A stretch of 64,000 nt of DNA from Pseudomonadota bacterium (GCA_021792365.1 JAJYUT010000003.1:496001-560000), one strand, 5' to 3'. Shown: positions 36,279 to 51,516, counted from the stretch's first letter. The notes: generated by a model from the letters alone, not told the origin. Program-made: numbers and translations.

Positions 36279-37494
36279 TGATCTCGATATAGCGGTGGGT
36301 GAGGTCGCAGGTCCAGACCCGCGCGCTGCCCTTGCCGATCCCCACATCGACGGCGATCCGCACGTCCCGTCCCTTGATATGGGCGGCGACCGGCGCCTCG
36401 TCGTAGTCCGGCCGGCGCTGCCCCTTCTCGGTGATCACGATTCCGCCGATCTTGATGCTGAGCTTGTCGCGGTCGGCCTTCTCGCCGGACTTGCCCACCG
36501 CCATCACGATGCGACCCCAATTGGCGTCCTCTCCGGCGATGGCGGTCTTGACCAGCGGCGAGTTGGCAACGGCGAGGCCGATGCGCCGCGCGGCGCGGGC
36601 GGTGGCGGCGCCAGTCACGTCGATGGTCACCAGCTTCGCGGCGCCCTCGCCGTCCTTCACAACCTGGATCGCGAGGTCGGCGAGCAGATCTTCCAACGCG
36701 GCGCGAAACGGCTTCAGCACCGGATCGCCGGCGGATTTCGGCCGGGGATGCTTCGGCGCCTGGCCGGTCGCCGCCAGCAGCAGGGTGTCGCTGGTCGAAG
36801 TGTCGCCATCGACGGTGATGGCATTGAAGGAGCGGTCGGCGCCGCGCGCGAGCAGGTCCCGCAGCACCGGCGCGGGGATGGCGGCATCGGTCGCGACGAA
36901 GGCCAGCATCGTCGCCATGTCGGGCGCGATCATGCCAGAGCCCTTGCAGAAGCCGTTGATGGTGACCGTGACGTCGCCGATCTTCGCCTGTCGCGTCGCG
37001 AGTTTCGGGAAGGTGTCGGTGGTCATGATCGCGGCGGCACCTTCGGCCCAGCCATCCGCCTTCAGGTCCCTGATCAGCGCCGGCAGGTTGGCGGTGATCC
37101 GCTCATCGGGCAGCGGCTCGCCGATCACGCCGGTCGAGGCGAGGAATACCTCGCCCGGCCTGCACTTCAGCGCCGCGACGAGCGCCCTGCCGCAGCGCTC
37201 GACCGAGGCCACGCCCGCCTTGCCGGTGAAGGCGTTGGCGTTGCCGGAATTGACCAGGATCGCGCGCGCCTTGCCGCCCTTGAGGTTCTTGCGGCAGAGA
37301 TCGACCGGCGCGGAGCGGGTCAATGATTTCGTCAGCACGCCCGCGATGGTGGTGCCGGGCGCGAACGCCATCAGCATGACGTCGGTGCGGTTCTTGTACC
37401 GGATGTTGCATTCGCGCGCGGCGATGCGCACGCCCGCCAAGGCGGGCAGGCGCGGGCTTTCCGCCGGCGCCAAGGGCGAAACCGGATGCGTCAT
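36259..37494 (-). CDS. argJ: Bifunctional glutamate N-acetyltransferase/amino-acid acetyltransferase
   Basis: A 411-residue ArgJ, which transfers acetyl between acetylornithine and glutamate (arginine synthesis). The self-cleavage site is KGSGMIAPDMATML, with Thr as the new N-terminal nucleophile of the beta chain. Other family motifs are NSGNANAFTGKAGV and VFLASTGVIGEPL. ATG 37494 is chosen over TTG 37503 because the Shine-Dalgarno GGGGGG is then at proper distance. It is 33 bp downstream of the parvulin gene and overlaps the GNAT-Nudix gene. Confidence 0.95.
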   Translation of the reverse strand: MTHPVSPLAPAESPRLPALAGVRIAARECNIRYKNRTDVMLMAFAPGTTIAGVLTKSLTRSAPVDLCRKNLKGGKARAILVNSGNANAFTGKAGVASVERCGRALVAALKCRPGEVFLASTGVIGEPLPDERITANLPALIRDLKADGWAEGAAAIMTTDTFPKLATRQAKIGDVTVTINGFCKGSGMIAPDMATMLAFVATDAAIPAPVLRDLLARGADRSFNAITVDGDTSTSDTLLLAATGQAPKHPRPKSAGDPVLKPFRAALEDLLADLAIQVVKDGEGAAKLVTIDVTGAATARAARRIGLAVANSPLVKTAIAGEDANWGRIVMAVGKSGEKADRDKLSIKIGGIVITEKGQRRPDYDEAPVAAHIKGRDVRIAVDVGIGKGSARVWTCDLTHRYIEINADYRS

Positions 37495-37527
37495 GTCTGG
37501 CAAATCCCCCCGATTGCCGGTTGCTGC

Positions 37528-38478
37528 CTATTGCTGGCCCTCGGCCGGCGGCTGGCCCTCGGCCGGCGGCTGGCCTTCGGGCATCATGGCCTCCGGCGTC
37601 AGCAACTCGACCTCGGCGTCCTTGCGCAGGCTCTGGACGAGCGCCTGTACGCTCTCCTCCGACAGTTCCGCGCGGATCTGCTCGCGCTGGCTGTCCAGCG
37701 TCGGCGCGGGCTGAGTGCGCCGCTCCTGCAGCTTGATGACGTGGTAGCCGAACTGGCTCTTCACCGGCGCCTGGCTGAACTCGTTGGGCTTCATCGCGAA
37801 GGCGGCATCCGCGAATTCCTTCACCATCACGTCCTTGGCGAACCAGCCGAGCTCGCCGCCATTGGCGCCGCTGCCCTTGTCCTCCGACTTCTCCTTGGCG
37901 AGCGCGGCGAAGTCGGCGCCGCCCTTCAACTGGTCTATGATCGCCTTCGCCTCATCCTCGGTCTTGACGAGGATGTGGGCGGCGCGGACCTCCTCCGGCG
38001 GCGGATTGTCCTCCAGCTTCTTCGCGTAGCGGGCCTTGACGGCCTCCTCGGTCACCTGCTTGTCGAGATAGCGCGTGACAAAGACCTGGCGGACGGCCTG
38101 GGTCTCGTAATCGCTCATCAGCTTCTTGACTTCGGGGTCCTCGGCCAGGTTCTCCGCGCGGCCTTTGTCGCCCAGCAGCTTGAGCCCGATATAGCGGTTG
38201 AGCAGCTGCGGGAAGACGAGGTCGATCTGCGCCTGGATCTGGGGCGGCAGGTCGGTCGCGGAATCCAGCACCTCCTGCCGCGTGACGTCCGCGCCGTTGA
38301 CGCGCGCCACCACCTGGTTCGGATCGGGCTTGGTCTCGGTGACAGCGGGCTCGGCGGGATCCTGCGCTTCCTGCGCGACGGCCGGGCCGATCTGTGGCGC
38401 AGTCAGGGCCAGCGAGCCGGCGAGGATGGCGGCAATGGCAGCCCCGGCAACCAGGGCGCGATGGGTGGCTTTTGACAT
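37528..38478 (-). CDS. Periplasmic parvulin-type peptidyl-prolyl isomerase
   Basis: A 316-residue exported chaperone/isomerase. The signal peptide is MSKATHRALVAGAAIAAILA to about AQEAQ. A SurA-like N-terminal helical part follows (VNGADVTRQEVLDSATDLPP). Then comes the PpiC rotamase domain (RAAHILVKTEDEAKAIIDQL, GGELGWFAKDVMVKEF, SQFGYHVIKLQER). The C-terminus ends with a PAEGQP repeat encoded by an 18-bp tandem repeat. It probably assists outer-membrane or secreted protein folding. It is divergent from secA, a sensible functional neighbour. Confidence 0.9.
   Translation of the reverse strand: MSKATHRALVAGAAIAAILAGSLALTAPQIGPAVAQEAQDPAEPAVTETKPDPNQVVARVNGADVTRQEVLDSATDLPPQIQAQIDLVFPQLLNRYIGLKLLGDKGRAENLAEDPEVKKLMSDYETQAVRQVFVTRYLDKQVTEEAVKARYAKKLEDNPPPEEVRAAHILVKTEDEAKAIIDQLKGGADFAALAKEKSEDKGSGANGGELGWFAKDVMVKEFADAAFAMKPNEFSQAPVKSQFGYHVIKLQERRTQPAPTLDSQREQIRAELSEESVQALVQSLRKDAEVELLTPEAMMPEGQPPAEGQPPAEGQQ
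37534..37580. repeat. 18-bp tandem repeat in the parvulin C-terminus
   Basis: CTGGCCCTCGGCCGGCGG at 37534-37551 and 37552-37569, with a partial third copy to 37580. It is in frame and encodes PAEGQP-type repeats at the protein end, a disordered tail that can vary in length. Confidence 0.9.
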
Positions 38479-38658
38479 TGGTTCGGGTATTCCTGGTCTA
38501 CGAGAACAGAGTGGTCGGCCGCTGGTTCCGGCCCTGGCCGATGGCACTGGCAGCGGCCCCGCGAAGGCCGGCATCATGCCCAACAAGTCCCCGTGGCACA
38601 AGGAAAAATCCCGTGATAGCGGGTGCCGCTAACACGCCAAAGGACGCTTCAAGTCAAG

Positions 38659-38687
38659 TTGACTTCCCGTGCCCCGGCACCTATCTG
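38659..38687 (+). promoter_or_regulatory. Candidate secA promoter
   Basis: TTGACT (38659-38664) and TATCTG (38682-38687) with a 17-bp spacer, ending 40 bp before the secA start codon. Confidence 0.55.
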
Positions 38688-38727
38688 TTGCGGGCAATTC
38701 GACCGTGTTTACGCTTCCGAGGTCTTC

Positions 38728-41460
<2,733 letters not shown>

Positions 41461-41547
41461 GCCTTCGAAGCTTCTCCCAATGCCACCCCGGGCAGTCGCC
41501 AGCACGGCGCGATCTCGAAGGCCGTTGGGTGCGTGGCTTGAGCTTGC

Positions 41548-41575
41548 GCTGACCTGAAGCGAGCCCATCTATAAT
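41548..41575 (+). promoter_or_regulatory. Candidate creA promoter
   Basis: A perfect -10 box TATAAT (41570-41575) with a weak -35 GCTGAC (41548-41553) at 16 bp, 23 bp ahead of the creA start codon. Confidence 0.6.
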
Positions 41576-41597
41576 ACGGACAACCTCCGAGGCTTCC

Positions 41598-42059
41598 ATG
41601 CGCAAGCTTTTCGCGGCGTGCCTTCTTGCTTCGATCACTGCCTTCCCTGCTTTCGCCCAGGACCGGGTCGGCGAGGTCAGCACCACGTTCCGCGTGATGG
41701 GGCCGAACGACAAGGTGGTGATCGACCGGTTCGACGATCCCAAGGTCGAGAATGCGAGCTGCTATGTCAGCCGTGCGGAGACTGGCGGGCTCAAGGGCTG
41801 GGTCGGGTTGGCGGAGGATCCGAGCCGCTTCTCCATCGCCTGCCGCGCGACCGGGCCGGTCAAGATCGTCGGCGAGATCAACCGCACCAGGAAAGGCGAG
41901 GTTGTGTTCAGCGAGGACACCTCGATCCTGTTCAAGGAGATGCGGGTCAGCCGCTTCTACGACGCCGACAAGAACGTGCTGCTCTACCTCGTCTGGTCGA
42001 CCAAGCTGATCGACGGCTCTCCGTATAACAGCGTGACGGCGATCCCGATCACGGAGTGA
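41598..42059 (+). CDS. creA: CreA family secreted protein
   Basis: A 153-residue protein with a signal peptide (MRKLFAACLLASITAFPAFA, then QDRVGEVSTTFR). The rest is the CreA family pattern VGEVSTTFRVMGPNDKVVID, then DDPKVENASCYVSRA, GLAEDPSRFSIACRATG and VLLYLVWSTKLIDGSPYNS. It has a possible disulfide between its two cysteines. CreA is a periplasmic protein of unknown role. It is a single gene with a good -10 box. Confidence 0.88.
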   Translation: MRKLFAACLLASITAFPAFAQDRVGEVSTTFRVMGPNDKVVIDRFDDPKVENASCYVSRAETGGLKGWVGLAEDPSRFSIACRATGPVKIVGEINRTRKGEVVFSEDTSILFKEMRVSRFYDADKNVLLYLVWSTKLIDGSPYNSVTAIPITE

Positions 42060-42087
42060 CGACTATAACATTTGATGCCTGAAGACC

Positions 42088-42117
42088 GCCTCTGAGGCCG
42101 CTGCCTCTGAGGCCGCT
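42088..42117. repeat. 15-bp tandem duplication
   Basis: GCCTCTGAGGCCGCT occurs twice in direct contact (42088-42102, 42103-42117) in the gap between creA and the UbiA locus. Each unit contains the dyad GCCTCTGAGGC, so the pair can fold as two hairpins. Confidence 0.9.
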
Positions 42118-42280
42118 GCGCCCCTTCGGCCTGCAATCCCGCCGGCATTATTGCCTGGTAGGGAACAGCAGCAAAACGGCAACATCCTATCGGATCGCTG
42201 GAAGTGCATTGGTTGCATGGGCAACTGATGCTAGCATCCTCTCGGCTGGGTGAAGCGGCCTAAGCGATAGTGGCGTTCCG

Positions 42281-43717
42281 ATGGAGAATGCCTCCAATAC
42301 CCCAGAAACCTTGGCTGTCGATCTGGACGGAACATTGGTCCGCTCCGATCTGGCATACGAGGCATTTTGGTCTGCCTTCGCGAGGAACTGGACGGTTCCT
42401 TTCGTCGCCTTATTGCGTTTGGCGGGAGGCCGTCCCGCGCTGAAGTGGCGGCTGGCCGCACTCAGCAGCGTCAATGTCGCCACGTTGCCGTACGACAATG
42501 ACGTGCTGCAATACGTTCAAGGCTGGCGTAAGGACGGTGGGCGCGCCGCCTTGGTCAGCGCAACGCATCAGGTATTCGTCGAGAAGATAGCGAACCATCT
42601 CGGCGTATTCGATGAGGCGCACGGAACCTCTGGAGGGGCCGATCTCAAGGGCGCTCGGAGGGCAGCGCTTCTGGCCGAAAAATTTGGGGAAAAGCGCTTT
42701 GCGTATCTTGGCCATTCGCAGGCCGACCTGCCGGTGTGGGAAAAGGCATCAAGGGCAATTACGGTGCGTGCCACACCTGCACTGCGAGCGCGCGTGGCCG
42801 GCGTCAATGCAACCGTAGAGCATCTATCCACGACGCGCGCGTCTCCAATCCCCTATCTCGAAGCGCTCCGGCCGCACCAGTGGCTGAAGAACGTGCTGGT
42901 TTTCGTGCCAATGCTGGTAGCGCACCAGTTCACGCTCGCAACGTTCGTCCAGTCCCTTTGCGCCTTCATATCCTTCTGTCTGATAGCGTCGAGCGTCTAT
43001 TTGCTTAACGACTTGCTGGATCTCTCTGCCGACCGCGTCCACGCGCGCAAGCGCAACCGTCCCCTCGCCTCGGGCGCTATCCCGATCGTTCATGGAACCT
43101 TTTATGCGCCGTTGCTATTTATCGGCGGCTTGGCCATCGGTCTTTCCGTAGGAGGTCAATTCGCCGCCGTTATGATGGCCTATTATGTGACTGCGATCGC
43201 GTATTCCATCGACTTCAAGCGGCGCCTCATCATTGATATCTGCGTGCTGGCGGGGCTCTATGCCTTGCGCATCGTTGCCGGTGCAGTGGCCACACAGATC
43301 TCATTGTCGGTCTGGATCCTGGCTTTCTCGATCTTCCTGTTCTATTCGCTCGCGTCGATCAAACGGCAGGCGGAACTGGTCGATGGCGTGGCTTCGGGTC
43401 AAGTCACCATCCATGGCCGCGGCTACCGGCCGCGCGACGTATCCTTGATCTCGAGCATGGCCGTGGCGTCCGGATATGTGTCTGTTCTCGTGATGGCCCT
43501 GTACGTGAACTCGCCTGCCGTTCTCGAGCTCTATAGCCAGCCTCAGGCACTCTGGGGAATCTGCCTGGTCCTGCTGTACTGGATCAGCCGAATGGTGATG
43601 GTCACGCATCGCGGCAGAATGAACGACGACCCGATCGTGTATGCTGTAAGGGACCGGATCAGTCGAATCTGCCTGCTGCTCGTCGTCGTCATCGTGGCAG
43701 GAGCGACGCTGCTATGA
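42281..43717 (+). CDS. HAD-UbiA prenyltransferase fusion
   Basis: A 478-residue protein. Residues about 1-185 form a HAD phosphatase-like domain (VDLDGTLVRSD, LVSATHQVF, YLGHSQADLPVWEKA). Residues about 190-478 form a UbiA intramembrane prenyltransferase with YLLNDLLDLSADRVHARKRN, then RPLASG (the first Asp-rich motif) and DFKRRLIIDI (second), and about eight membrane segments. The best known relatives attach phosphoribose to decaprenyl phosphate (DPPR synthase, with HAD phosphatase acting next). Lower G+C than neighbours. It is followed by GtrA at an ATGA overlap, so the operon continues. Confidence 0.85.
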   Translation: MENASNTPETLAVDLDGTLVRSDLAYEAFWSAFARNWTVPFVALLRLAGGRPALKWRLAALSSVNVATLPYDNDVLQYVQGWRKDGGRAALVSATHQVFVEKIANHLGVFDEAHGTSGGADLKGARRAALLAEKFGEKRFAYLGHSQADLPVWEKASRAITVRATPALRARVAGVNATVEHLSTTRASPIPYLEALRPHQWLKNVLVFVPMLVAHQFTLATFVQSLCAFISFCLIASSVYLLNDLLDLSADRVHARKRNRPLASGAIPIVHGTFYAPLLFIGGLAIGLSVGGQFAAVMMAYYVTAIAYSIDFKRRLIIDICVLAGLYALRIVAGAVATQISLSVWILAFSIFLFYSLASIKRQAELVDGVASGQVTIHGRGYRPRDVSLISSMAVASGYVSVLVMALYVNSPAVLELYSQPQALWGICLVLLYWISRMVMVTHRGRMNDDPIVYAVRDRISRICLLLVVVIVAGATLL

Positions 43718-44145
43718 GCTCTCGCACCTTGGCCCTTCGCTACACTACTATCGCGACAGCGGCCACCACTCTGAACCTCCTGCTGCAAGCGCTTATCTCC
43801 TGGATGTACGAGGGCCCGCTGGAGGTCGAAGCATCCATGGTGATCGCCACCGGCCTCGTGCTGCCGTTGAAGTACTCGGTCGAGAAGCGGATGATCTTCC
43901 AGTTCCAGCCGGATTCGCTGCTGCACGACGCGAAACTGTTCTACCTGTATACGCTTGTCAGCGTTTTCACCGTGCTCATATTCTGGTCCACGGAATACGC
44001 CTTTCACCTGATCTTCCGCGACGAGGCGATGCGCTATGTCGGCGGCGCCATCGGGCTGGCGATGAGCTTCTACACGAAATACCGGCTGGACAGACACTTC
44101 GTCTTTGTCCGGACAGGCCGCCCGGCGGGATGCAACAATACATGA
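43714..44145 (+). CDS. GtrA-like membrane protein
   Basis: A 143-residue protein with four membrane segments and the GtrA ending KYRLDRHFVFVRT. GtrA-like proteins are thought to flip or hand over polyprenyl-phosphate sugars across the membrane. Its start overlaps the UbiA stop (ATGA) and its stop overlaps the next start, as expected for a single operon. With the HAD-UbiA gene it points to a polyprenyl-phosphate sugar donor that is moved to the periplasmic side. Confidence 0.8.
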   Translation: MSSRTLALRYTTIATAATTLNLLLQALISWMYEGPLEVEASMVIATGLVLPLKYSVEKRMIFQFQPDSLLHDAKLFYLYTLVSVFTVLIFWSTEYAFHLIFRDEAMRYVGGAIGLAMSFYTKYRLDRHFVFVRTGRPAGCNNT

Positions 44146-45323
44146 CGCCGGCCAGGCGGCACGAGCTGCTCTATTTCGCGCTGGCCACCGCGATACCGGC
44201 ACTGTTCTTTCTGACGCTGCCATGGAGCGTCGACTACACAAGCCGGGAGCATACGGGCTATTTCTTCAACGCCGATGTCTGGCGGGTCTATCATCACGTC
44301 ATCGACTCCGGCGAGGTGAGCCACTACCGAGACAAGGTTCATCCCTACTTCTCTCTCTTCGCCGTCACGGCGGCGAAGACCGGCAAGCTCCTTGGAACGG
44401 AAGGGGGCGAGTTTCTCGCCTATCGCAGCATATTCGGAACTGCCGGAATATTCCTGTTCTGGCTCTTCATCTATCGGTCCACGTCCGTAATCAACGCGTT
44501 CGCTTCGCTCGCCTTGCTGATGTCCACAATGACGGTGAGAGTGTGGAGCATCGTGCCGGAGAGCTTCATTTTCGGCTTCTTCACGTTGATGCTCGGCCTG
44601 AACCTTGCGCGGGCACAACGAAGCTGCGCCGCGACCCTGCTCGTCACGCTGTCTGGAACCACCACCAACTGCTTCCTTGGTATCCTATACACACTGCAGA
44701 AGATCAGAGCGCTCGATTGGAGAAGAACGATCTTCATCGTCGCGTTGGCCGTGCTGCTGCTCTCCAGCCTCCAGAAGAGCCTGTACCCGACTTCAGTGCA
44801 CTTCTTCGATCTCTTTGCGCTCAAGGAAGAACAGCGCTATGTGAATCGATCGCTATCGCAGGTGCCTTTCCGAGCCTTCGACTTTGTGTATTCGGGGTTC
44901 GTGCTCCCTCTCCCCGAATCCGTCGACAGCCCCCTCAGCACCGAAAAGCTGTGGTCGAGATTCGTCGAGACCTACGATGCCGGGTATGACAACCGCCAGA
45001 CGCTGACCATTCTCGCAGGGCTGCTGGCGATCACGGCTTTCCTGATCGCGGCGCTCGTCGCCTTCATCAGGTCGGCCGCCTGGCACGACGCCGGCGCCCT
45101 GGTTGCGGGTTTCATCGTGTTCGAGTTCATCCTGCACCTGAGCTACGGCCGAGAGCCCTTCCTTTACTCGTATCAGTTCCTTCCATTCCTGATCATCTTC
45201 GTTGCGCTTTACCTGCCGGGCAGGAGCGTGCGGCCCCTGTTGCTCGCGTTTCTGGCCATCTGCCTGCAGGAAGCGAATTTCGGACAGTTCTACAGGTTCC
45301 AGCAGATGCTGATGCCGACGTGA
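44142..45323 (+). CDS. Multispanning membrane protein, possible GT-C glycosyltransferase
   Basis: About 393 residues with nine or more hydrophobic segments and no recognised family. After the first membrane helix comes SVDYTSREHTGYFF and VYHHVIDSGEVSHYRDKVHPYFSLF; this acidic, aromatic first loop is reminiscent of the catalytic loop of GT-C enzymes, which use polyprenyl-phosphate sugars. A start at ATG 44142 gives an ATGA overlap with gtrA; ATG 44130 is an alternative. The position after UbiA and GtrA supports a transferase that uses the flipped donor. Function is inferred only. Confidence 0.6.
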   Translation: MTPARRHELLYFALATAIPALFFLTLPWSVDYTSREHTGYFFNADVWRVYHHVIDSGEVSHYRDKVHPYFSLFAVTAAKTGKLLGTEGGEFLAYRSIFGTAGIFLFWLFIYRSTSVINAFASLALLMSTMTVRVWSIVPESFIFGFFTLMLGLNLARAQRSCAATLLVTLSGTTTNCFLGILYTLQKIRALDWRRTIFIVALAVLLLSSLQKSLYPTSVHFFDLFALKEEQRYVNRSLSQVPFRAFDFVYSGFVLPLPESVDSPLSTEKLWSRFVETYDAGYDNRQTLTILAGLLAITAFLIAALVAFIRSAAWHDAGALVAGFIVFEFILHLSYGREPFLYSYQFLPFLIIFVALYLPGRSVRPLLLAFLAICLQEANFGQFYRFQQMLMPT

Positions 45324-45390
45324 CGCCTGGACGCGGGCGGTTGAGACGACGCAATCTGCCGGAGCCTTGGTCTCTTGGAAGGCTGAAGCC

Positions 45391-47544
45391 ATGTCCTTTT
45401 TTGAGATGCATGACGCCTTGTACTATTCCTATTACGTCCTGATTGCCGGCGTGCTTGTCAGCTTCGCCTGCTCCAAGGTCGTGGGATATCGATGGGCTTT
45501 GGCCAGCGTGGCGATCCTCTTGGCGCTGGGCGGCGTCGCGTTCGCGGCACGCACTTACCTTGCGGACCGCATCGGAGATGACCGCCTGATCGTTCTGGAA
45601 GCAATGCAGGATCGCCCCGAAGATCCGTGGCCGCGCGGAACTGGTCATGTTCCCCTCGGCCCGCTCGGGTCAAGCGAGATGGAGAAAGGATATCTCGAAC
45701 CGGGCGGCAGCTTCAGCCCGGCTGCCGGGACCTTCGGCGTTTCCTTCTGGGTCGTCGATCGCAGCGGTAAGCTGATCGCGACCAGCGATGACATTCCGCT
45801 CGATGAAACGCAGGCTCGCTACGTCCTGTCGCCGGTTGGCGAGACGGGGATTTCCGTCGAAACCGCCTTTTACACGGCGACCTGGACGATGAAAGGCGGC
45901 GCTGGTTTCGAGCTTGCCATCGCACCCCGTCTTCCGGCCGACCGGCACCTGCAGATTGCGATTCGCGGCGTCGGCCCCGCCGGCGGTGCGTTGACGACGA
46001 TCGAGCGACGCGGCGACCGTCTCCGCGTCGGCAACGGCTGGACCCTCGGCCCCCTGGGTCCCGATGTGCAGGTCGCCTATTTCGGCCAGGAGGGCGAGCC
46101 GGGCTGGAGGCAGCCCTCCCCTTCCGAAGCGACCGTGGTGCAAAGCGCCTCCGGTTGGGCGCATGTGCGGCTTGCACTGCCGGACGAGCCTTTGACGCTC
46201 TCGTTGACCCGGGACGTCCCGATTGCCTCTGACCGATTGCCGCGCCAGAGCCGGCCGAAGCTGGAGGGCCTGGACGCGCGCTTTACAGCGGCCCTCTCGT
46301 CACAGATCACGACGCTACAGCTGGGTTTGGTGGGCAACCAGACGAGACCAGGGGAGCCTCTCAACTACCCCCTGGAATGGCTCCGCGACGGCGCCTATGT
46401 CGTCGTCGCATTGGCGCGCGCCGGGCAGACGGATTTGGCTGAGCAGCTTGCGCTCGAGTTCGCGCGAAAGGACTTCTTCGGCGGCTTCGGTGCGGAGGGG
46501 GATGCTCCTGGACTGGCGCTCTGGGCGCTGGCGGAAACCTCCGCATTGCTGCGCCGGGGCGCGTTTGATCGGGCGATCTGGCCGCATGTCCAGCGAAAGG
46601 CCGAACTCATCCTGCTCATGTCGCGTGCAACATCTGACGTCCGGCACGAGTTTTCCGGGCCAGCCAGTCCGCAGAATCTGAAACGACGACGGGAGCTCAC
46701 GCTGGTGGCAGAGCCTGCCCGCGACGGGCTGATCGATGGTCGGATGGATTGGCACCGCCCGATCTTCTATATCAATGCAGTCAGCTATGCCGGATTGATC
46801 GGCGCCGCGAGAATCGCGGATAATTTGGAGGAAGCGGCCGCGGCCGCAGCCTGGAGACGCGCCGCGGCAGACCTTCGCCAAGCCTGGATCGCCGCATTCA
46901 GCGATCCCGATTGGGCCGAGAGTGCTGATAACGATCGTACCGCGATTTCCGGACTTTGGCCGTCCGACATCGCGCCAGTTGAGCCATTCGCCAAGCTGAT
47001 GGAGCAGCGATGGCAAGAGCAAGAACCGGAGTGGAATACGCCGTCCTACAGACCTCGATGGACCTATTTCCCCGTCGCCGAAGCGCATCAATGGCTTCGC
47101 CTCCGTCGTCCTGACAGGGTTGCGACCATCCTGGATCACCTGTGGCAACATCAGCCCGTCCCCGGCCTCTATACGCTCTGGGAAGGCCGTGGAGAGCCGG
47201 GCAAGCTAAGCCGGTGGAAGGCGTTTCGTGGTTGGGTTGAACCGCCCAACGTCAACCCGCACTACTGGTCCGCGAGCGAAGTGCTGCTCCTGCAGCTCGC
47301 CATGCTGGCCGAGACGCAAGGCGGGCCAGACTCGGAGGAACTCGTCATCGGCGGCGGCATCCCGGCCGAGTGGCTATCCAGCGAGATCGCGGTATCCGGC
47401 ATCGGCACGACCCGCGGCTTCGTCGATTGGACCTGGAATGGCGCCGAGGTATCGGTCACCGTTCATGGCGACACGCTACCCGTCAGGCTTGGCCCCTCGT
47501 TTCCGAGCTCCGCCAGATTGAACGTTGCGTACTCCGCAGATTGA
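45391..47544 (+). CDS. Membrane-anchored six-hairpin glycosidase-like protein
   Basis: A 717-residue protein with two N-terminal membrane segments (residues about 10-60), a beta-rich region to about 280, then an alpha/alpha-barrel. In it LNYPLEWLRDGAYVVVALAR, GAEGDAPGLALWALAE and WNTPSYRPRWTYFPVAEAHQ, with RGWVEPPNVNPHYWSASEVLLLQ, resemble GH15-like and other six-hairpin glycosidases. GGAAGG lies 8 nt before ATG 45391. It is 67 bp behind the membrane protein. A periplasmic glycoside hydrolase or transglycosylase for the glycan made by the upstream genes is likely. Family not established. Confidence 0.65.
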   Translation: MSFFEMHDALYYSYYVLIAGVLVSFACSKVVGYRWALASVAILLALGGVAFAARTYLADRIGDDRLIVLEAMQDRPEDPWPRGTGHVPLGPLGSSEMEKGYLEPGGSFSPAAGTFGVSFWVVDRSGKLIATSDDIPLDETQARYVLSPVGETGISVETAFYTATWTMKGGAGFELAIAPRLPADRHLQIAIRGVGPAGGALTTIERRGDRLRVGNGWTLGPLGPDVQVAYFGQEGEPGWRQPSPSEATVVQSASGWAHVRLALPDEPLTLSLTRDVPIASDRLPRQSRPKLEGLDARFTAALSSQITTLQLGLVGNQTRPGEPLNYPLEWLRDGAYVVVALARAGQTDLAEQLALEFARKDFFGGFGAEGDAPGLALWALAETSALLRRGAFDRAIWPHVQRKAELILLMSRATSDVRHEFSGPASPQNLKRRRELTLVAEPARDGLIDGRMDWHRPIFYINAVSYAGLIGAARIADNLEEAAAAAAWRRAAADLRQAWIAAFSDPDWAESADNDRTAISGLWPSDIAPVEPFAKLMEQRWQEQEPEWNTPSYRPRWTYFPVAEAHQWLRLRRPDRVATILDHLWQHQPVPGLYTLWEGRGEPGKLSRWKAFRGWVEPPNVNPHYWSASEVLLLQLAMLAETQGGPDSEELVIGGGIPAEWLSSEIAVSGIGTTRGFVDWTWNGAEVSVTVHGDTLPVRLGPSFPSSARLNVAYSAD

Positions 47545-47605
47545 TAAAGGCGATCGACAGATTGCACGCAACACGGATTGCACAGCGCAACCAGCGCCTA
47601 GCGCC

Positions 47606-50617
<3,012 letters not shown>

Positions 50618-50621
<4 letters not shown>

Positions 50622-51505
50622 GGCCGCTCCGCCTTCTGCGCGATGCGCAGCACCTCGCCGAGCGCGCTGTGCAGGGCATCGTCGCGCACCCGCGCGCGAA
50701 GTTGTGCCAGGCGCTCGCTGATCGGCGTGCCGCTGCCGGAGTGCTGAGCCTGCACCGGCGCCGGCAAGCGCGCCAGCACCTGATCCAGGGCACGCACCAG
50801 CGCCAGGTCGGCGAGATCGGACGAGGCCCGCAGGGCCTGCAATTCGGCGGCGATCTCCGTCTCGTCGAGATAGCCGGCATAGGCATCCGGCGCCTCGGCC
50901 AGCGCGCAGGCCGGCGAGGCCAGTTCCGCTTGTGCATCCGCATGGCGGAAGCCGGATTCCGTCACGATGCGATCCATCGGGATGTCGTGCGGGAGCGGAT
51001 GGATGGTCTCCAGCGCCTGGAAGTCGAAGCCGATGCCGATGACGGTGCGCGGCCCCGGCAGCGCGGCGAGCGTCCGGTCATAGAACGCGCCGCCATAGCC
51101 AAGACGGTAGCGCAGCGGATCGAAACCGACGAGGGGCGCCAGCAGCAGGCGCGGCGTCACGCGCTCGCGCGTGTCCGGGATGGGAATGTTCCACACGCCA
51201 AGCTCCATGGTGCAGCCCGGGGTCCAGGGGCGGAACTCCAGCGGCTGGCGATGCCGCAGCACGACCGGCAAGGCGACGATCTTGCCCGCGGCGACCATGC
51301 GGCGCATCAGCGGCCGCAGATTGGGCTCGCCGCGGAACGGCCAATAGAAACTCACCGGCCCGTCGGCCTCCATCGCGATCGGCTCCAGGGCCGCGATGAT
51401 GCGCGCGGTCCAGGCTTCGCGCTGCTCATCGGGAATGGCGACGCGCGCCGCGATCAGCCGCGCGCGCTCCGCCTTGCGCCAGGCGATGATCTCGTCGGCA
51501 GTCAT
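50618..51505 (-). CDS. fau: 5-formyltetrahydrofolate cyclo-ligase with C-terminal extension
   Basis: A 295-residue protein. Residues 1-190 are the cyclo-ligase that returns 5-formyl-THF to the folate pool (VSFYWPFRGEPNLRPLMRRM, LLAPLVGFDPLRYRLGYGGA, FYDRTLA). Residues about 195-295 are an extra domain: SPACALAEAPDAYAGYLDET and DDALHSALGEVLRIAQKAER, reminiscent of DUF6306. The ligase alone is normally about 190 residues. ATG 51505 has GAAGG upstream. It lies 11 bp after ubiD and overlaps the hydratase gene. Confidence 0.82.
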
Positions 51506-51516
51506 CGCATGCGCCT

